NCBI RefSeq assembly: GCF_016892625.1
Contig: NZ_JAFEMW010000005.1
Span: 124,001-188,000, forward strand
Direction: 5' to 3'
From: Brevibacterium sp. RIT 803
Lineage (GTDB): Bacteria; Actinomycetota; Actinomycetes; Actinomycetales; Brevibacteriaceae
DNA: 64,000 bases
The position numbers were made by a program, and so were the translations under genes. The stretch's first letter is position 1, and the number at the start of each line of letters is the position of its first letter. Below, piece after piece: positions 53,790 to 62,585 of this stretch. A model generated the notes under the pieces. It did no database searches and had not been told where the DNA came from. It was given only the letters and a program-made list of their open reading frames with translations.

Positions 53790-54707
53790 TCACGCTGACG
53801 TCGGTTGAGTGCCGCGTTCTCCCAGAAGAGCCTTCTCATGAGCAACCGTCTGATCCCGCAGGGCCTGGACGACGGCGGCAACGGCGGGGCGGCGCATCGA
53901 GTCTGGCCGCAGGACCATCCAATAGGGAAGCCGTTCCGACAGGGTCTCCGGCATGAGTCGGACCAGGTCGGCATGCAGGTCACCCATGAAACAGGGCAGG
54001 AAGCCGATGCCGGCACTGGCGCGGGTGGCTTCCACATGGACGAACACATTGGTCGAGGACAATCCGTCCTTCATCGTGGGAACCAGCCGACGCGGGGCGT
54101 CGAGATCGTCGACTTGGAGCATGGAGTCCACGAAGTAGACCAATCGATGGTCAACCAGTTCCTCGACCGTTGCCGGTGTGCCATGTTCAGCCAGATAGTC
54201 CCTTGAGGCGTACATGCCTAACTCGTAGTCACCGAGTTTGAACGCTTGAGCACGATGCACCTGCGGCTCACCCACGACGACTTCGATATCCAAGCCAGAT
54301 CGCTGCTGCAGAGCTTGGCGGGTCACTGTCACGATCTCCACGCTGAGTCCGGGATGTCGACTCCGCAGTTTTGCCACGGCCGGGGCCGCCACATAGGCGC
54401 TGAAGCCGTCCGTGGCAGTCATTCGGACCACTCCGGTGATCGGGTCGGGGGCACGGCCCGGTTCGCCGAGGCTGCGCACCGCATCCTCCACCTGTTCCGC
54501 CACCCGCACTGCCTCTTCACCCAATTCGGTGAGTTCCCAACCGCCGGATGCTCGAGACAGAACACGTCCGCCCAAGGCCTTCTCCAGAGCCGCGATGCGA
54601 CGCGAGATGGTCGTGTGGTTCAGCCCCAACGTCGCCGCCGCAGTCGTGAACTTCGCTGATCGGGAAACCGTGAGCAGCACAAGCAGATCGTTCGGCTTCA
54701 TGTCCAT
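53790..54707 (-). CDS. LysR-family transcriptional regulator
   Basis: 305 residues. N-terminal HTH FTTAAATLGLNHTTISRRIAALEKALGGRVLSR, then a periplasmic-binding-protein-like effector domain. ATG start. No clear divergent partner: the gene upstream (54825-55358) is on the same strand with a 117-bp gap. Convergent with the GNAT gene at 53249-53746. Confidence 0.88.
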   Translation of the reverse strand: MDMKPNDLLVLLTVSRSAKFTTAAATLGLNHTTISRRIAALEKALGGRVLSRASGGWELTELGEEAVRVAEQVEDAVRSLGEPGRAPDPITGVVRMTATDGFSAYVAAPAVAKLRSRHPGLSVEIVTVTRQALQQRSGLDIEVVVGEPQVHRAQAFKLGDYELGMYASRDYLAEHGTPATVEELVDHRLVYFVDSMLQVDDLDAPRRLVPTMKDGLSSTNVFVHVEATRASAGIGFLPCFMGDLHADLVRLMPETLSERLPYWMVLRPDSMRRPAVAAVVQALRDQTVAHEKALLGERGTQPTSA

Positions 54708-54803
54708 ATCTGCAATATTGGGCAGAGAGGACTCCGAAATGGGGCGAAGAGCCGCAACGTCTGTGCATGAATGCTCACCATCCGCGCAGAACGATCGGAC
54801 TCA

Positions 54804-54835
54804 ACTGTTCAGAATCGGTACTGTTCAGAATCGGT
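54804..54835. repeat. 16-bp tandem duplication at a gene 3' end
   Basis: ACTGTTCAGAATCGGT occurs twice in a row (54804-54819 and 54820-54835). On the minus strand it duplicates the last codons and stop of the GNAT gene (D-R-F-stop), so the second copy lies just past the stop. Recent slippage or unequal event. Confidence 0.85.
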
Positions 54836-55358
54836 CAAAGGGACCTGCGTACTGGAATGTTCCGCCCTGACCGTCATAGTCCGAGAGTGTGCGGATCTGG
54901 AAGTAGTCGCCCCACTCGGATTCCGGTGAGGAGACTGCCGTCCCCGAGGCTGGGACGAAACCGAAGCGCGCGTAGTAGGCAGGTTCTCCGAGCAGGCCGA
55001 CGACTGTCTCACCTCGTGCATCTGCAGCACCGAGCACCGCATGCATCAGCGCGGAACCGACGCCCCTTCCCTGCTGCCCCGGCTGGACACTGACCGGTCC
55101 GATGCCAAGAGCTGGGGAGGAATCGACGTGAGCACGCGTGGCCACAACGTGCCCGATGATCTCGTCTTCTTCGACGGCGACGAGAGAGAACTCAGGGATC
55201 CACGCGGCGTCGTCTCGAAGCCATGAGATCAGCGTCGCTTCCCCAGGATCTCCTCCCGGCTCCACCGGCGGAGCACTGTGCTCTGCACCGCGAAATGCGG
55301 CCGCAGCGACGGCGCGGATCGCTTCGATATCGCCTGAACGTTCTCGTCTCATCAGCAT
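54825..55358 (-). CDS. GNAT N-acetyltransferase
   Basis: 177 residues. GNAT core with SLVAVEEDEIIGHVVATRAHVDSSPALGIGPVSVQPGQQGRGVGSALMHAVLGAADARGETVVGLLGEPAYYARFGFVPA; acetyl-CoA loop QQGRGVG. The YYARFGF block matches the YjbB/PhnO-like group acting on small molecules or peptides. Start near 55358 (MLMRRERSGD). Its 3' end carries the 16-bp tandem duplication. Confidence 0.82.
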   Translation of the reverse strand: MLMRRERSGDIEAIRAVAAAAFRGAEHSAPPVEPGGDPGEATLISWLRDDAAWIPEFSLVAVEEDEIIGHVVATRAHVDSSPALGIGPVSVQPGQQGRGVGSALMHAVLGAADARGETVVGLLGEPAYYARFGFVPASGTAVSSPESEWGDYFQIRTLSDYDGQGGTFQYAGPFDRF

Positions 55359-55397
55359 GAAAGTCAGACTACCGTGCACCGATGAGCACTCGGGCAC

Positions 55398-55961
55398 TCA
55401 ACGCCTTGTCTCGTATCGCGTCAGGAGAACACCGTTGGGAAACGACTGCGTCCCCACCAGATTCACGTTCACCCACCTGTCCAGGTGTGTGAAGAACGGC
55501 GTACCGCCGCCCACCAGTACGGGGTAGGTGAGAAGAATGTATTCATCGATCAGTCCGGCCCGCATGGCCGCGGAAGCGAGCGTGGCGCCGACGATGTCCA
55601 TGGGACCACCATCGTCTGACTTGAGTCGAGTGATCTCAGCGGCGGCATCACCGGAGAACAGTCGTGCGTTCCAGTCGACCGCGGTGATCGTCGAGGAGAA
55701 CACCACCTTCGGCATGTCCAGCCACCTGCGCGCATACTCAGATTCTGCTGGTGTGACCCCCGGCTGCTGGGCTGCGATCGGCCAGTGGGAACTCATTGCC
55801 TCCCACAGTCGCCGACCGTACAGAGCCAGCTCAGTCGCACCCACCCGATCGGACCACCACTGGAACACCTCGTCGTTCGGCGTAGTCCAGCCAAGATCAT
55901 CTCCGGGAGCGGCGACGTAGCCGTCCAGGCTCACATTCATCGCAAAGGTCAGTTTCCGCAT
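55398..55961 (-). CDS. dihydrofolate-reductase-like (RibD C-terminal) protein
   Basis: 187 residues. RibD_C/DHFR-like fold: MRKLTFAMNVSLDGYVAAPGDDLGW, ALYGRRLWEAMSSHW, and DEYILLTYPVLVGGGTPFFTHL. Actinobacterial members are NADPH-linked reductases of unclear substrate. ATG at 55961 with AAAGGAG upstream. Only 34 bp separate it from the left copy of the dnaB-end repeat, so its native upstream neighbour was probably dnaB and any promoter of its own lies beyond the inserted island. Confidence 0.82.
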   Translation of the reverse strand: MRKLTFAMNVSLDGYVAAPGDDLGWTTPNDEVFQWWSDRVGATELALYGRRLWEAMSSHWPIAAQQPGVTPAESEYARRWLDMPKVVFSSTITAVDWNARLFSGDAAAEITRLKSDDGGPMDIVGATLASAAMRAGLIDEYILLTYPVLVGGGTPFFTHLDRWVNVNLVGTQSFPNGVLLTRYETRR

Positions 55962-55995
55962 GACATCGGCTCCTTTCAAGTCGGCAGCCGTTGGT

Positions 55996-56047
55996 GCAGA
56001 AGAGTCTACTGCGGCATATTGACGAAGCGGGACTTCGCGCCCTGGAA
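55996..56047 (-). repeat. 52-bp direct repeat, left copy of dnaB 3' end
   Basis: Identical to 63852-63903 except one base. In the dnaB frame it encodes F-Q-G-A-K-S-R-F-V-N-M-P-Q-stop plus 10 bp after the stop. The difference AAC/AAT (Asn) is synonymous, as is GCC/GCA (Ala) just beyond. Attachment-site-like remnant beside the DHFR-like gene. Confidence 0.85.
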
Positions 56048-56049
56048 TG

Positions 56050-56090
56050 CCGACTACGCAGCGATCGCTGGCCAATCCTGAACGCGTCTC
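56050..56090 (+). repeat. 41-bp internal end repeat, left copy
   Basis: Begins CCGACTACG and contains AGCGATCGC; matches 63807-63847 at 36 of 41 positions in the same orientation. Starts 3 bp after the dnaB-end repeat. May be a recombinase arm site. Confidence 0.7.
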
Positions 56091-56426
56091 TACCGAATTC
56101 GAGGTTCGAGGCGTCAATCTTCCGGTTCTGCATGAACGCAGGCGAAAAGTCTGACTAGAGACTCCTACTAAAGGTAGACATCAACAGATTGCAACCACAT
56201 AGCAGGTACCGCGACTGCTGGCTTGGCGACACCTGGGTCTGGCCGTACCTGCGCTCGGAGTGCCTTATAGGTGATGGTTCTCATGCCCTTCCGGTGCTGA
56301 ACTTAGTACACGGCCAGCAGGCCCGTGCTGCGCCACGACAACCACGTTCATCGATCAGCCCTGGCCGAACTGGGGCAGGCACTTCTATTGAACGCCCAGA
56401 TGTCGTTCTATCGAAAGGTAATCTCA
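56091..56426. other. left end of island, no gene seen
   Basis: 336 bp between the end repeat and the aldehyde dehydrogenase start. Open frames here have no recognisable product. Promoter and ribosome site (AAAGG) of the dehydrogenase gene lie at the right end. Confidence 0.4.
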
Positions 56427-57785
56427 ATGCTTGCTTCCAGCGAAGTAGATCGCTTATTCCATGGACTTCGCTCCCAGCGCCGCGCGATGCGTCATACCTC
56501 AGCCCGAGAGCGAATCACCCGGCTGGAACGATTACGGGCCGAGCTCGTCGCCCGACAAGAAGACATTGGTCAGGCGATTCACACCGATCTCGGGCGCCCC
56601 GCCGAGGATCGTTTCGAAGTCGAGATGCTTTTCAAGAACATCGATACTGCTCGAGAGGAGCTGGCCGGGTGGATGAAGCCACAACCGATCGAGAAGTCGG
56701 TGTCGGCTCCGGCCGAGCGCGTTTTCGTCACGTACGAGCCCCGTGGGGTCGTCCTGTTGTTCTCGACATGGAACTTCCCCCTGAGTCTGTTCTTCTCTCC
56801 GCTGATCCAGGCAGTCAGCGCAGGGAACGTGGTGTTGGCCAAGCCGAACACATCGGCACCCGCTGTAGGGGATGTGATTGAAAAGATCATCCACGCCGTC
56901 TTCGACGAGCGAGAGGTGGCCATAGTAAACGCCGAAGAGGTCACCACCCCCGACGGCGTTCGCGACGCGAACGACGTGCTCCTTGACCTCCCGGTCGATC
57001 ACATCTTCCTGACTGGCAGTCCGCGAGTCGGCAAAATCGTCGTTGAGAAGGCCGCTCAGCACCTATCCTCTTTCACTTTGGAGTTGGGCGGCAAGAACCC
57101 GGCGATCATCGACCAGACGGCAGATCTCGGCAGTGTCGCCGACATGTTCGTCCCGGGCAAGGTCTTCAACCAGGGTCAGAATTGCCTCGCCGTCGACTAC
57201 GCTTGGGTGCCCCAGGCCCACCGCGACGAGCTGGTCGAGAAATTCGCTGCCGCAGTGAAGAAGAACTATTATTCCGACGACCGTTTCCAGTGGGAACGCG
57301 ACGCCCGGTTCGTCAACCGCCGTAACTTCGACCGCGTAAAGAGCTACCTCGACGAGGCGGTCGCCGGCGGCGCGAAGGTCGCCTTCGGTGGCGGAAGCGA
57401 TCCGGAGAACCTCGTGATCGAGCCGACCGTCCTCATCGACGTACCCGCCGACGCAAAGATCCTCCACGAGGAGATCTTTGGACCGATCCTGCCCGTTCTG
57501 ACATACACAGACGAGGAGCAGGTCTTCGACCACGTAGAGGCGGCAGGCAAACCGCTCGCAGTGTCCATCTATTCCCGCGATCAGGCGTTCATTGACCGTG
57601 TCCTCGAAAATACCGTGTCCGGCGGCGTGAGCATCAACGCCAGCAACCAACATTGGTTCGAAGATAACCTCCCTTTCGGCGGCGTCAACATGTCCGGCTA
57701 CGGCGCTTACCACGGCATCTGGGGGTTTCGCGAGCTATCGCACGCACGAGCCGTCTTCCACATGCCTGCCGAACCGCAGCAGTAG
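56427..57785 (+). CDS. aldehyde dehydrogenase, class 3 / coniferyl-aldehyde type
   Basis: 452 residues, the short class 3 length. Catalytic Glu219 in LELGGKNP and Cys253 in NQGQNCLAVDYAWVP; NAD site LTGSPRVGKIV; C-terminal LPFGGVNMSGYGAYHGIWGFRELSHARAV. Oxidises aromatic or medium-chain aldehydes with NAD(P). Start at 56427 with AAAGG upstream; the frame is open earlier without a site. First gene of the dnaB-end island. Confidence 0.88.
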   Translation: MLASSEVDRLFHGLRSQRRAMRHTSARERITRLERLRAELVARQEDIGQAIHTDLGRPAEDRFEVEMLFKNIDTAREELAGWMKPQPIEKSVSAPAERVFVTYEPRGVVLLFSTWNFPLSLFFSPLIQAVSAGNVVLAKPNTSAPAVGDVIEKIIHAVFDEREVAIVNAEEVTTPDGVRDANDVLLDLPVDHIFLTGSPRVGKIVVEKAAQHLSSFTLELGGKNPAIIDQTADLGSVADMFVPGKVFNQGQNCLAVDYAWVPQAHRDELVEKFAAAVKKNYYSDDRFQWERDARFVNRRNFDRVKSYLDEAVAGGAKVAFGGGSDPENLVIEPTVLIDVPADAKILHEEIFGPILPVLTYTDEEQVFDHVEAAGKPLAVSIYSRDQAFIDRVLENTVSGGVSINASNQHWFEDNLPFGGVNMSGYGAYHGIWGFRELSHARAVFHMPAEPQQ

Positions 57786-58068
57786 TGACCAACAGGCCTA
57801 TCCACCCCGTTTCAAGAAGTATGCATCTGGTTCAAAGCGTTCTGCCTACGGTGTGAGCTTGGTCGACACCCCTGCGGCCGACTGATTCCTTCTCGTGGAG
57901 AGGTCGGCGCCGCGACGCGGGCCCCGTGGAATTGAATGGAGGGATCAATCATCCCGGATCAATGGTTCCTTCACGACGCTCCCAGAGTGCTAGAGACTTG
58001 AGTTCAAGCTGTCGACTCAGGGGCGACCTTAGACGTATATCGATAGTTGCTTGACAGGAGAAGTATTT

Positions 58069-58830
58069 ATGAAAGAACAGAGAATCGCTCTCGTAACTGG
58101 CGGAAACCGAGGGTTGGGTAGGGCTAGTGTCCTCAAACTCGCCGAGAATGGAATCGACGTTATCTTCACTTACCGCTCGAATAGGGACGAGGCCTTCAAG
58201 GTTGCCGAGACGGTAGCGGCGCAAGGACGTATCGGTGTGCCGTTGGAACTTGACGTCGAGGGCTTCGGTGACTTCCCGGTGTTTGCAGAGATGGTTCGAG
58301 ACGCACTCAGCAGCAGGTGGAATCGTGACACTTTCGACTTCCTTATCAATAACGCTGGCTCCGCAGAAAACACCCCTGTGGGGGCGACAACACCAGATGC
58401 TGTCGACTTTCTGGTCGATGTGCATTTCAAGGGTGTCGTGCTCCTGACACAAGCGCTCTTGCCGCAGCTGGCTGATGGAGGCCGAATTGTGAACCTGTCG
58501 ACTTCGCTGACTCGACACGTGAGCCCGGGCTCCTCAGTTTATGCATCGGTTAAGGGTGCCGTTGAGGTTTACAGTAAATACTTGGCCAGTGAGCTGGGAC
58601 AGCGTGGCATCAGAGTCAACAGCGTGGCCCCTGGACCGATCGGCACGGATTTTAGTGGCGGGGCACTGCGTGACGACGCGGCACTGCGCGAGGTGCTGGC
58701 GGGACAAGCGGCATTGGGAGGAGTCGGCGAGCCAGATGATGTCGGCGGCGTAATCGCCGCGTTATGTGGACCGGATACCGGGTGGATGACAGCACAGCGA
58801 GTCGAGGTCTCCGGAGGCATGAACCTCTGA
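58069..58830 (+). CDS. short-chain dehydrogenase/reductase
   Basis: 253 residues. Cofactor motif TGGNRGLG, NNAG in FLINNAGSAENTPVG, catalytic Ser and Y-x3-K in NLSTSLTRHVSPGSSVYASVKGAVE, and C-terminal GWMTAQRVEVSGGMNL. NAD(P)-dependent reduction, substrate unknown. ATG at 58069 with AGGAG upstream. Followed by the broken MmyB-type regulator gene on the same strand. Confidence 0.88.
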   Translation: MKEQRIALVTGGNRGLGRASVLKLAENGIDVIFTYRSNRDEAFKVAETVAAQGRIGVPLELDVEGFGDFPVFAEMVRDALSSRWNRDTFDFLINNAGSAENTPVGATTPDAVDFLVDVHFKGVVLLTQALLPQLADGGRIVNLSTSLTRHVSPGSSVYASVKGAVEVYSKYLASELGQRGIRVNSVAPGPIGTDFSGGALRDDAALREVLAGQAALGGVGEPDDVGGVIAALCGPDTGWMTAQRVEVSGGMNL

Positions 58831-58934
58831 AATCGTAGACGCGCCCACACCCGAATTGATCGGTGACCTGACCCTGCGTACTCGCACACAGTAGGCGGTG
58901 AGTTCTTTCGTGCCACTGTGGAATATTGAATTTC

Positions 58935-59768
58935 ATGGATCGGGAGCAACTAGCGCATTTCCTACGTACTCGTCGAGAGGCGCTTCAGCCCGAGGAAGTT
59001 GGCCTCGTCCGTGGCACTTATCGGCGCGTGCGTGGGCTACGGCGCGAGAAAATTGCTTACCTGAGTGGCATGTCTGCCGACTACTACACCCGGATCGAAC
59101 AGCAACGGGGCCCAGCTCCCTCCGGGCCCGTGGTGGCTCGACTTGCAAAGGCGTTGCGCCTGAGTTGGGAAGAGCGCGAGCATCTTCTGCGTCTGTCCGG
59201 CCGAGCAGCCTCACGCGGGCCAGCAAGTCGTCACGGTGTCTCACCAGGAATGATGCGACTTTTTGATCACCTGAGGAACACGCCAGCACAAATAGTTACT
59301 CCCACGATGGAGACTCTCGCTCAAACTGACGCTTCCGTTTAACTCGTCGGAGACGAGACACGTCACACCGGATATGAGCGCAGTCTCGGTTACCGGTGGT
59401 TTACCGATCCGAGTGTGCGGCGCCTGTACCCGGAGGCAGACTATGTCTGACACAGCCGAGCCTTCACTGCGCAACTGCGTGCTGTGCACTCGTTACAGGG
59501 CGCCGATTCCGAAGCTGGCCACCTCGTGCAGATTATCGCCGAGCGCAGTTCGGAGTTTGCTCATTTGTGGAATCGCCACGAGATCACGGTCAATTACGAC
59601 GGCTACCACAAGCCGATTTACCACCACGAGCTGGGACGGATCGACCTGTACTGCCAAATTTTGTTCGACTCTGACAAATCCCAGGCACTCCTGACCTACA
59701 CCGCTTTGCCCGGAACGGCGAGCTCCGACGTATTAGAGCGGATGCACCACAACACCCGATCACGCTGA
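58935..59768 (+). pseudogene. MmyB-type XRE regulator broken by two in-frame stops
   Basis: One frame runs from ATG 58935 to a TGA at 59766-59768 and encodes an HTH_31 domain (LRREKIAYLSGMSADYYTRIEQQ) plus the MmyB ligand domain (YRWFTDPSVRRLYPEADYV, FAHLWNRHEI). It is interrupted by TAA at 59340-59342 and TGA at 59448-59450, both in frame, with homology continuing across each. Some of the MmyB region is also shortened. Nonsense-killed gene. A functional relative lies at 62586-63488. Confidence 0.8.
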
Positions 59769-59869
59769 TCCCCAGTGCTGTAGTGCATCCGCATTTGGAC
59801 GCCTGGCATCCTGCAAATTGAGTGGTTCGATGGAGCCTCATATCGGATGCTTCCATCGTCCCGTCGAGG

Positions 59870-60853
59870 TTAGCGGTCCGTGCCTGCTGGAGCGTCAATG
59901 CCGTCGCGGGACCCAGCGATTTCGGTGTCCGGAACGGCCTCGACCAGCGCGCGACGCTGGTCCTTGGTCAATTGGACCTCGACCGCGGCCGCATTCTCGT
60001 CGAGCCGTGTTCGCCGTCGCGTTCCGGGAATCGGCACCACGCCTTCCGCTAGAACCCAGGCCAGCGCGATTTGGGCGGTGGTGGCATCGAGATCAGCGGC
60101 TATCCGCTCGACCCGCTCAACGAGACGTCGATTCGCCGCGAATGCGTCGGGTTGAAAACGTGGGAGCCCGCGGCGGGCATCGTTGGGTGAGAGGTCATCG
60201 AGGCTTCGCACGCCCTCAGAGAGAACACCGCGGCCCAGCGGGGAAAATGCCACGAAGCCGATTCCCAACTCATCCGCGACGGCCTTCTCGCCGTTGGACA
60301 CGATGTCGCGAGAGAACAGTGAGAACTCCGACTGAACGGCCGCGATGGGGTGGACTACGTGTGCGCGGCGAAGCGTGGGTGCTGCTACCTCGGACAGGCC
60401 AATGTGTCGGACCTTTCCTGCTGTTACCAATTCTCCCAGGGCCCCGACGCTTTCCTCGATCGGGACGGCGGGGTCTACTCGGTGCAGGTAATACAGATCG
60501 ATGGTGTCGATGCCGAGGTGGCGCAACGACCGGTCACAGGCACGGCGGATGTACTCCGCAGAGCCGTTTCGGCTACGTACAGTACCGTCGTCGTCAGTCT
60601 CTGTAGAGGCTTTGGTCGCGATGGTGATCTCATCGCGGCGGCCGGCGAGAGCTCGCCCGATGAGTTGTTCGTTGGTAAACGGGCCGTACGCTTCCGCCGT
60701 GTCGATGAAAGTGACGCCGATGTCAACGGCGTGTTGCAGTGTCGCGATGGACTCCTGTTCATCGCTGGGGCCGTGGAAGGCGTTCATGCCCATCGCGCCG
60801 AGACCGATGGCGGAGACGGTCAACCCGTCACCGAGGGTACGTTGTTGCATCAT
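59870..60853 (-). CDS. aldo/keto reductase
   Basis: 327 residues, AKR (beta/alpha)8 barrel. SAIGLGAMGMNAFHG, catalytic FIDTAEAYGPFTNEQLIGRAL (Asp/Tyr), Lys in ITIATKAS, His in DLYYLHRVD, and C-terminal IPGTRRRTRLDENAAA NADPH site. Reduces carbonyls. ATG at 60853 with AGGAAAGGA upstream. Overlaps the 3' end of the MerR gene by 26 bp, so it is the second gene of a MerR-AKR unit. Confidence 0.9.
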   Translation of the reverse strand: MMQQRTLGDGLTVSAIGLGAMGMNAFHGPSDEQESIATLQHAVDIGVTFIDTAEAYGPFTNEQLIGRALAGRRDEITIATKASTETDDDGTVRSRNGSAEYIRRACDRSLRHLGIDTIDLYYLHRVDPAVPIEESVGALGELVTAGKVRHIGLSEVAAPTLRRAHVVHPIAAVQSEFSLFSRDIVSNGEKAVADELGIGFVAFSPLGRGVLSEGVRSLDDLSPNDARRGLPRFQPDAFAANRRLVERVERIAADLDATTAQIALAWVLAEGVVPIPGTRRRTRLDENAAAVEVQLTKDQRRALVEAVPDTEIAGSRDGIDAPAGTDR

Positions 60854-61268
60854 CAGAAGTCCTTTCCTGGACGATCGCGCGATAGGTCGCGATCTTCTGT
60901 TCGATGGCAGCGAGATGCCGCCGTGTGCGTGCGAGATCGGCAAGAACCCGTTGGCGGTGCTCCTCGAACACCGCCAGACGTGCAGCTTCTGTACCGGGCT
61001 GTCGGCTGATTTCAGCGATTTTCCGGATGTCAGCGATAGTCATTCCCGTTGCGCGCAGCATGATCAGGCCGCCCAGCCAATCAAGATCGGCCTGCCGGTA
61101 CCTACGCTGACCGGAGGCGTTTCGAGGCGTCGGATCCAACATCAGTCCAGCACGGTCGTAATACCGCAGGGTCTCCATCGGCAATCCAAGAGCGGCAGCT
61201 GCTTGTCCGATCGTCAGGCCATCCGATGACATCTCGGCATCAATTTGAGGAAGTGGAAGATCACGCAT
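60828..61268 (-). CDS. MerR-family regulator of the aldo/keto reductase
   Basis: 146 residues. SDGLTIGQAAAALGLPMETLRYYDRAGLMLDPTPRNASGQRRYRQADLDWLGGLIMLRATGMTIADIRK is the winged helix; a long coiled coil follows. Promoter with a 19-bp spacer and dyad lies directly upstream and would put the mRNA start at the ATG (leaderless). Autoregulated MerR-AKR pair of the type that responds to reactive aldehydes or thiol-active compounds, by analogy. Confidence 0.88.
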   Translation of the reverse strand: MRDLPLPQIDAEMSSDGLTIGQAAAALGLPMETLRYYDRAGLMLDPTPRNASGQRRYRQADLDWLGGLIMLRATGMTIADIRKIAEISRQPGTEAARLAVFEEHRQRVLADLARTRRHLAAIEQKIATYRAIVQERTSDDATTYPR

Positions 61269-61274
61269 GTCCTC

Positions 61275-61305
61275 ATCCTCACCCCCGGAGCGTGCTCCGG
61301 GTCAA
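61275..61305 (-). promoter_or_regulatory. MerR promoter-operator with 19-bp spacer
   Basis: Minus strand: -35 TTGACC (61305-61300), 19-bp spacer containing the perfect dyad CCCGGAGC-AC-GCTCCGGG (61301-61284), -10-like GAGGAT (61280-61275). +1 would be about 61268, the first base of the ATG. Confidence 0.75.
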
Positions 61306-61673
61306 ACTTGCTGTGGTCGTCACTGAGCAGACGTTACCGCGAGACACCTGACAGGCCCTGCCCGGGAAAGTAAGAAATTGACAAGGCAACGGGATCCTTC
61401 AAGCATTATGGCTCCATACGTGACGAGCATCGGAGAAATACTTCCCTCTTCCTTCATTCCCAGATCGCACCAGACTCATCCTGATCTCATCGCGATGTCG
61501 AAGAACCCACCCTTCTTGATACACGCGTGGCTAGCACCCCTTCATGCTGGAGGCCGGCCACACGTTCGCTGTTCTCAGTTGACGGTACATAAGAGTTCGA
61601 ACTCTTCGGCCAGTCACTGGTCACCGAGGTATCGAAATGAAGTTCCCCGCAGCTTACAGAGGGCGGACAGCCC
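61306..61673. other. intergenic stretch, no confident gene
   Basis: 368 bp between the MerR promoter and the end of the SDR gene, lower in GC than its surroundings. A 99-codon + strand frame (61378-61677) has no recognisable features and overlaps the SDR end, so it is not called. Possibly decayed DNA. Confidence 0.4.
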
Positions 61674-62432
61674 TTAAGCTTGTTCGCTGGGGCGGATCAC
61701 GATCTCATTGACCGCGACATGACGAGGGTTCTGCACGATGTAACTCACGGCCTCAGCAATATCGTCTGGCTGGAGATAATCGATCTGACCGAACATGGCT
61801 GTGAAGCCCTCGGCGGAGCCCTCACGATGGTCGAAGAGCTCTGTGTCAACACGACCAGGCTCGATCACCGACACTCGTAGATGACGTTGCGCGAATTCCT
61901 GACGGAGCGCCTCGGAGAATGCGGTCACGGCGAATTTTGAGGCGTTGTAACCAGCAGTGCTCGCGGCTGCGAAACGCCCAGCTACCGAGGAAATGTTGAC
62001 CAGGTCCGCGATCCTCCGTGGGCTGTCTTCGGCTGCAGCCACCAGGTGTGTAAGCGCGGGTTTGGTGACATTCATCAAGCCATGAAGGTTGATGTCGACC
62101 ATCCGCTCCCAATCTCTAAGGGTCAGCTCCTCGGTCGGACCGTTGAGCATGAGGCCAGCTGCATTCACGACGGTATCCAAACGCCCGAATTCCTCCACAG
62201 TTCGGTCGATGGCGGCCTCAGCGGCTGCAGCATCAGTGAGATCGGCGGTAATCTTCAACACTGTGCCGCCGTCTGTGCGGACCCTGGCCGCCAACTTCTC
62301 AAGCCGGTCGTCGCGGCGTGCGACGACCGCCACGCTTGCGCCGGCGGAGGACAATCGCAGCGCGGTAGCGCGACCGATGCCACTGGATGCACCGGTAATG
62401 AGTGCGACTGTACCGTTCAAGTTCTCTGCCAT
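61674..62432 (-). CDS. short-chain dehydrogenase/reductase
   Basis: 252 residues. TGASSGIG cofactor loop, NAAG in VVNAAGLMLNGP, catalytic Ser and Y-x3-K in NISSVAGRFAAASTAGYNASKFAVTAFSEALRQEF. NADP preference suggested by VVARRDDRLEKLA. ATG at 62432 with GGAGGG upstream. Divergent from the MmyB-type regulator at 62586, which likely controls it, with a 153-bp shared interval. Confidence 0.9.
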   Translation of the reverse strand: MAENLNGTVALITGASSGIGRATALRLSSAGASVAVVARRDDRLEKLAARVRTDGGTVLKITADLTDAAAAEAAIDRTVEEFGRLDTVVNAAGLMLNGPTEELTLRDWERMVDINLHGLMNVTKPALTHLVAAAEDSPRRIADLVNISSVAGRFAAASTAGYNASKFAVTAFSEALRQEFAQRHLRVSVIEPGRVDTELFDHREGSAEGFTAMFGQIDYLQPDDIAEAVSYIVQNPRHVAVNEIVIRPSEQA

Positions 62433-62585
62433 GGGATAGTCCCTCCATATATCTGTTCGTTTGCTCCTCCATGACACCATCAGAGAAGCCGATTGCGACT
62501 GAGTTAGTGCGCCTCCCAGCAGCTAGTAGTCACAGTGCCCGCTAAGGTCTCCCCAAATGTGGTTCGCATAATAGACAATTGCCCC

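Noticed and set aside
59448..59450. Second selenocysteine codon in the MmyB-type gene
   Set aside because: A TAA stop precedes it in the same frame, no SECIS-like hairpin follows, and the family has no Cys/Sec at this place.
61378..61677. 99-codon frame in the island
   Set aside because: No recognisable features, and it overlaps the end of the SDR gene.
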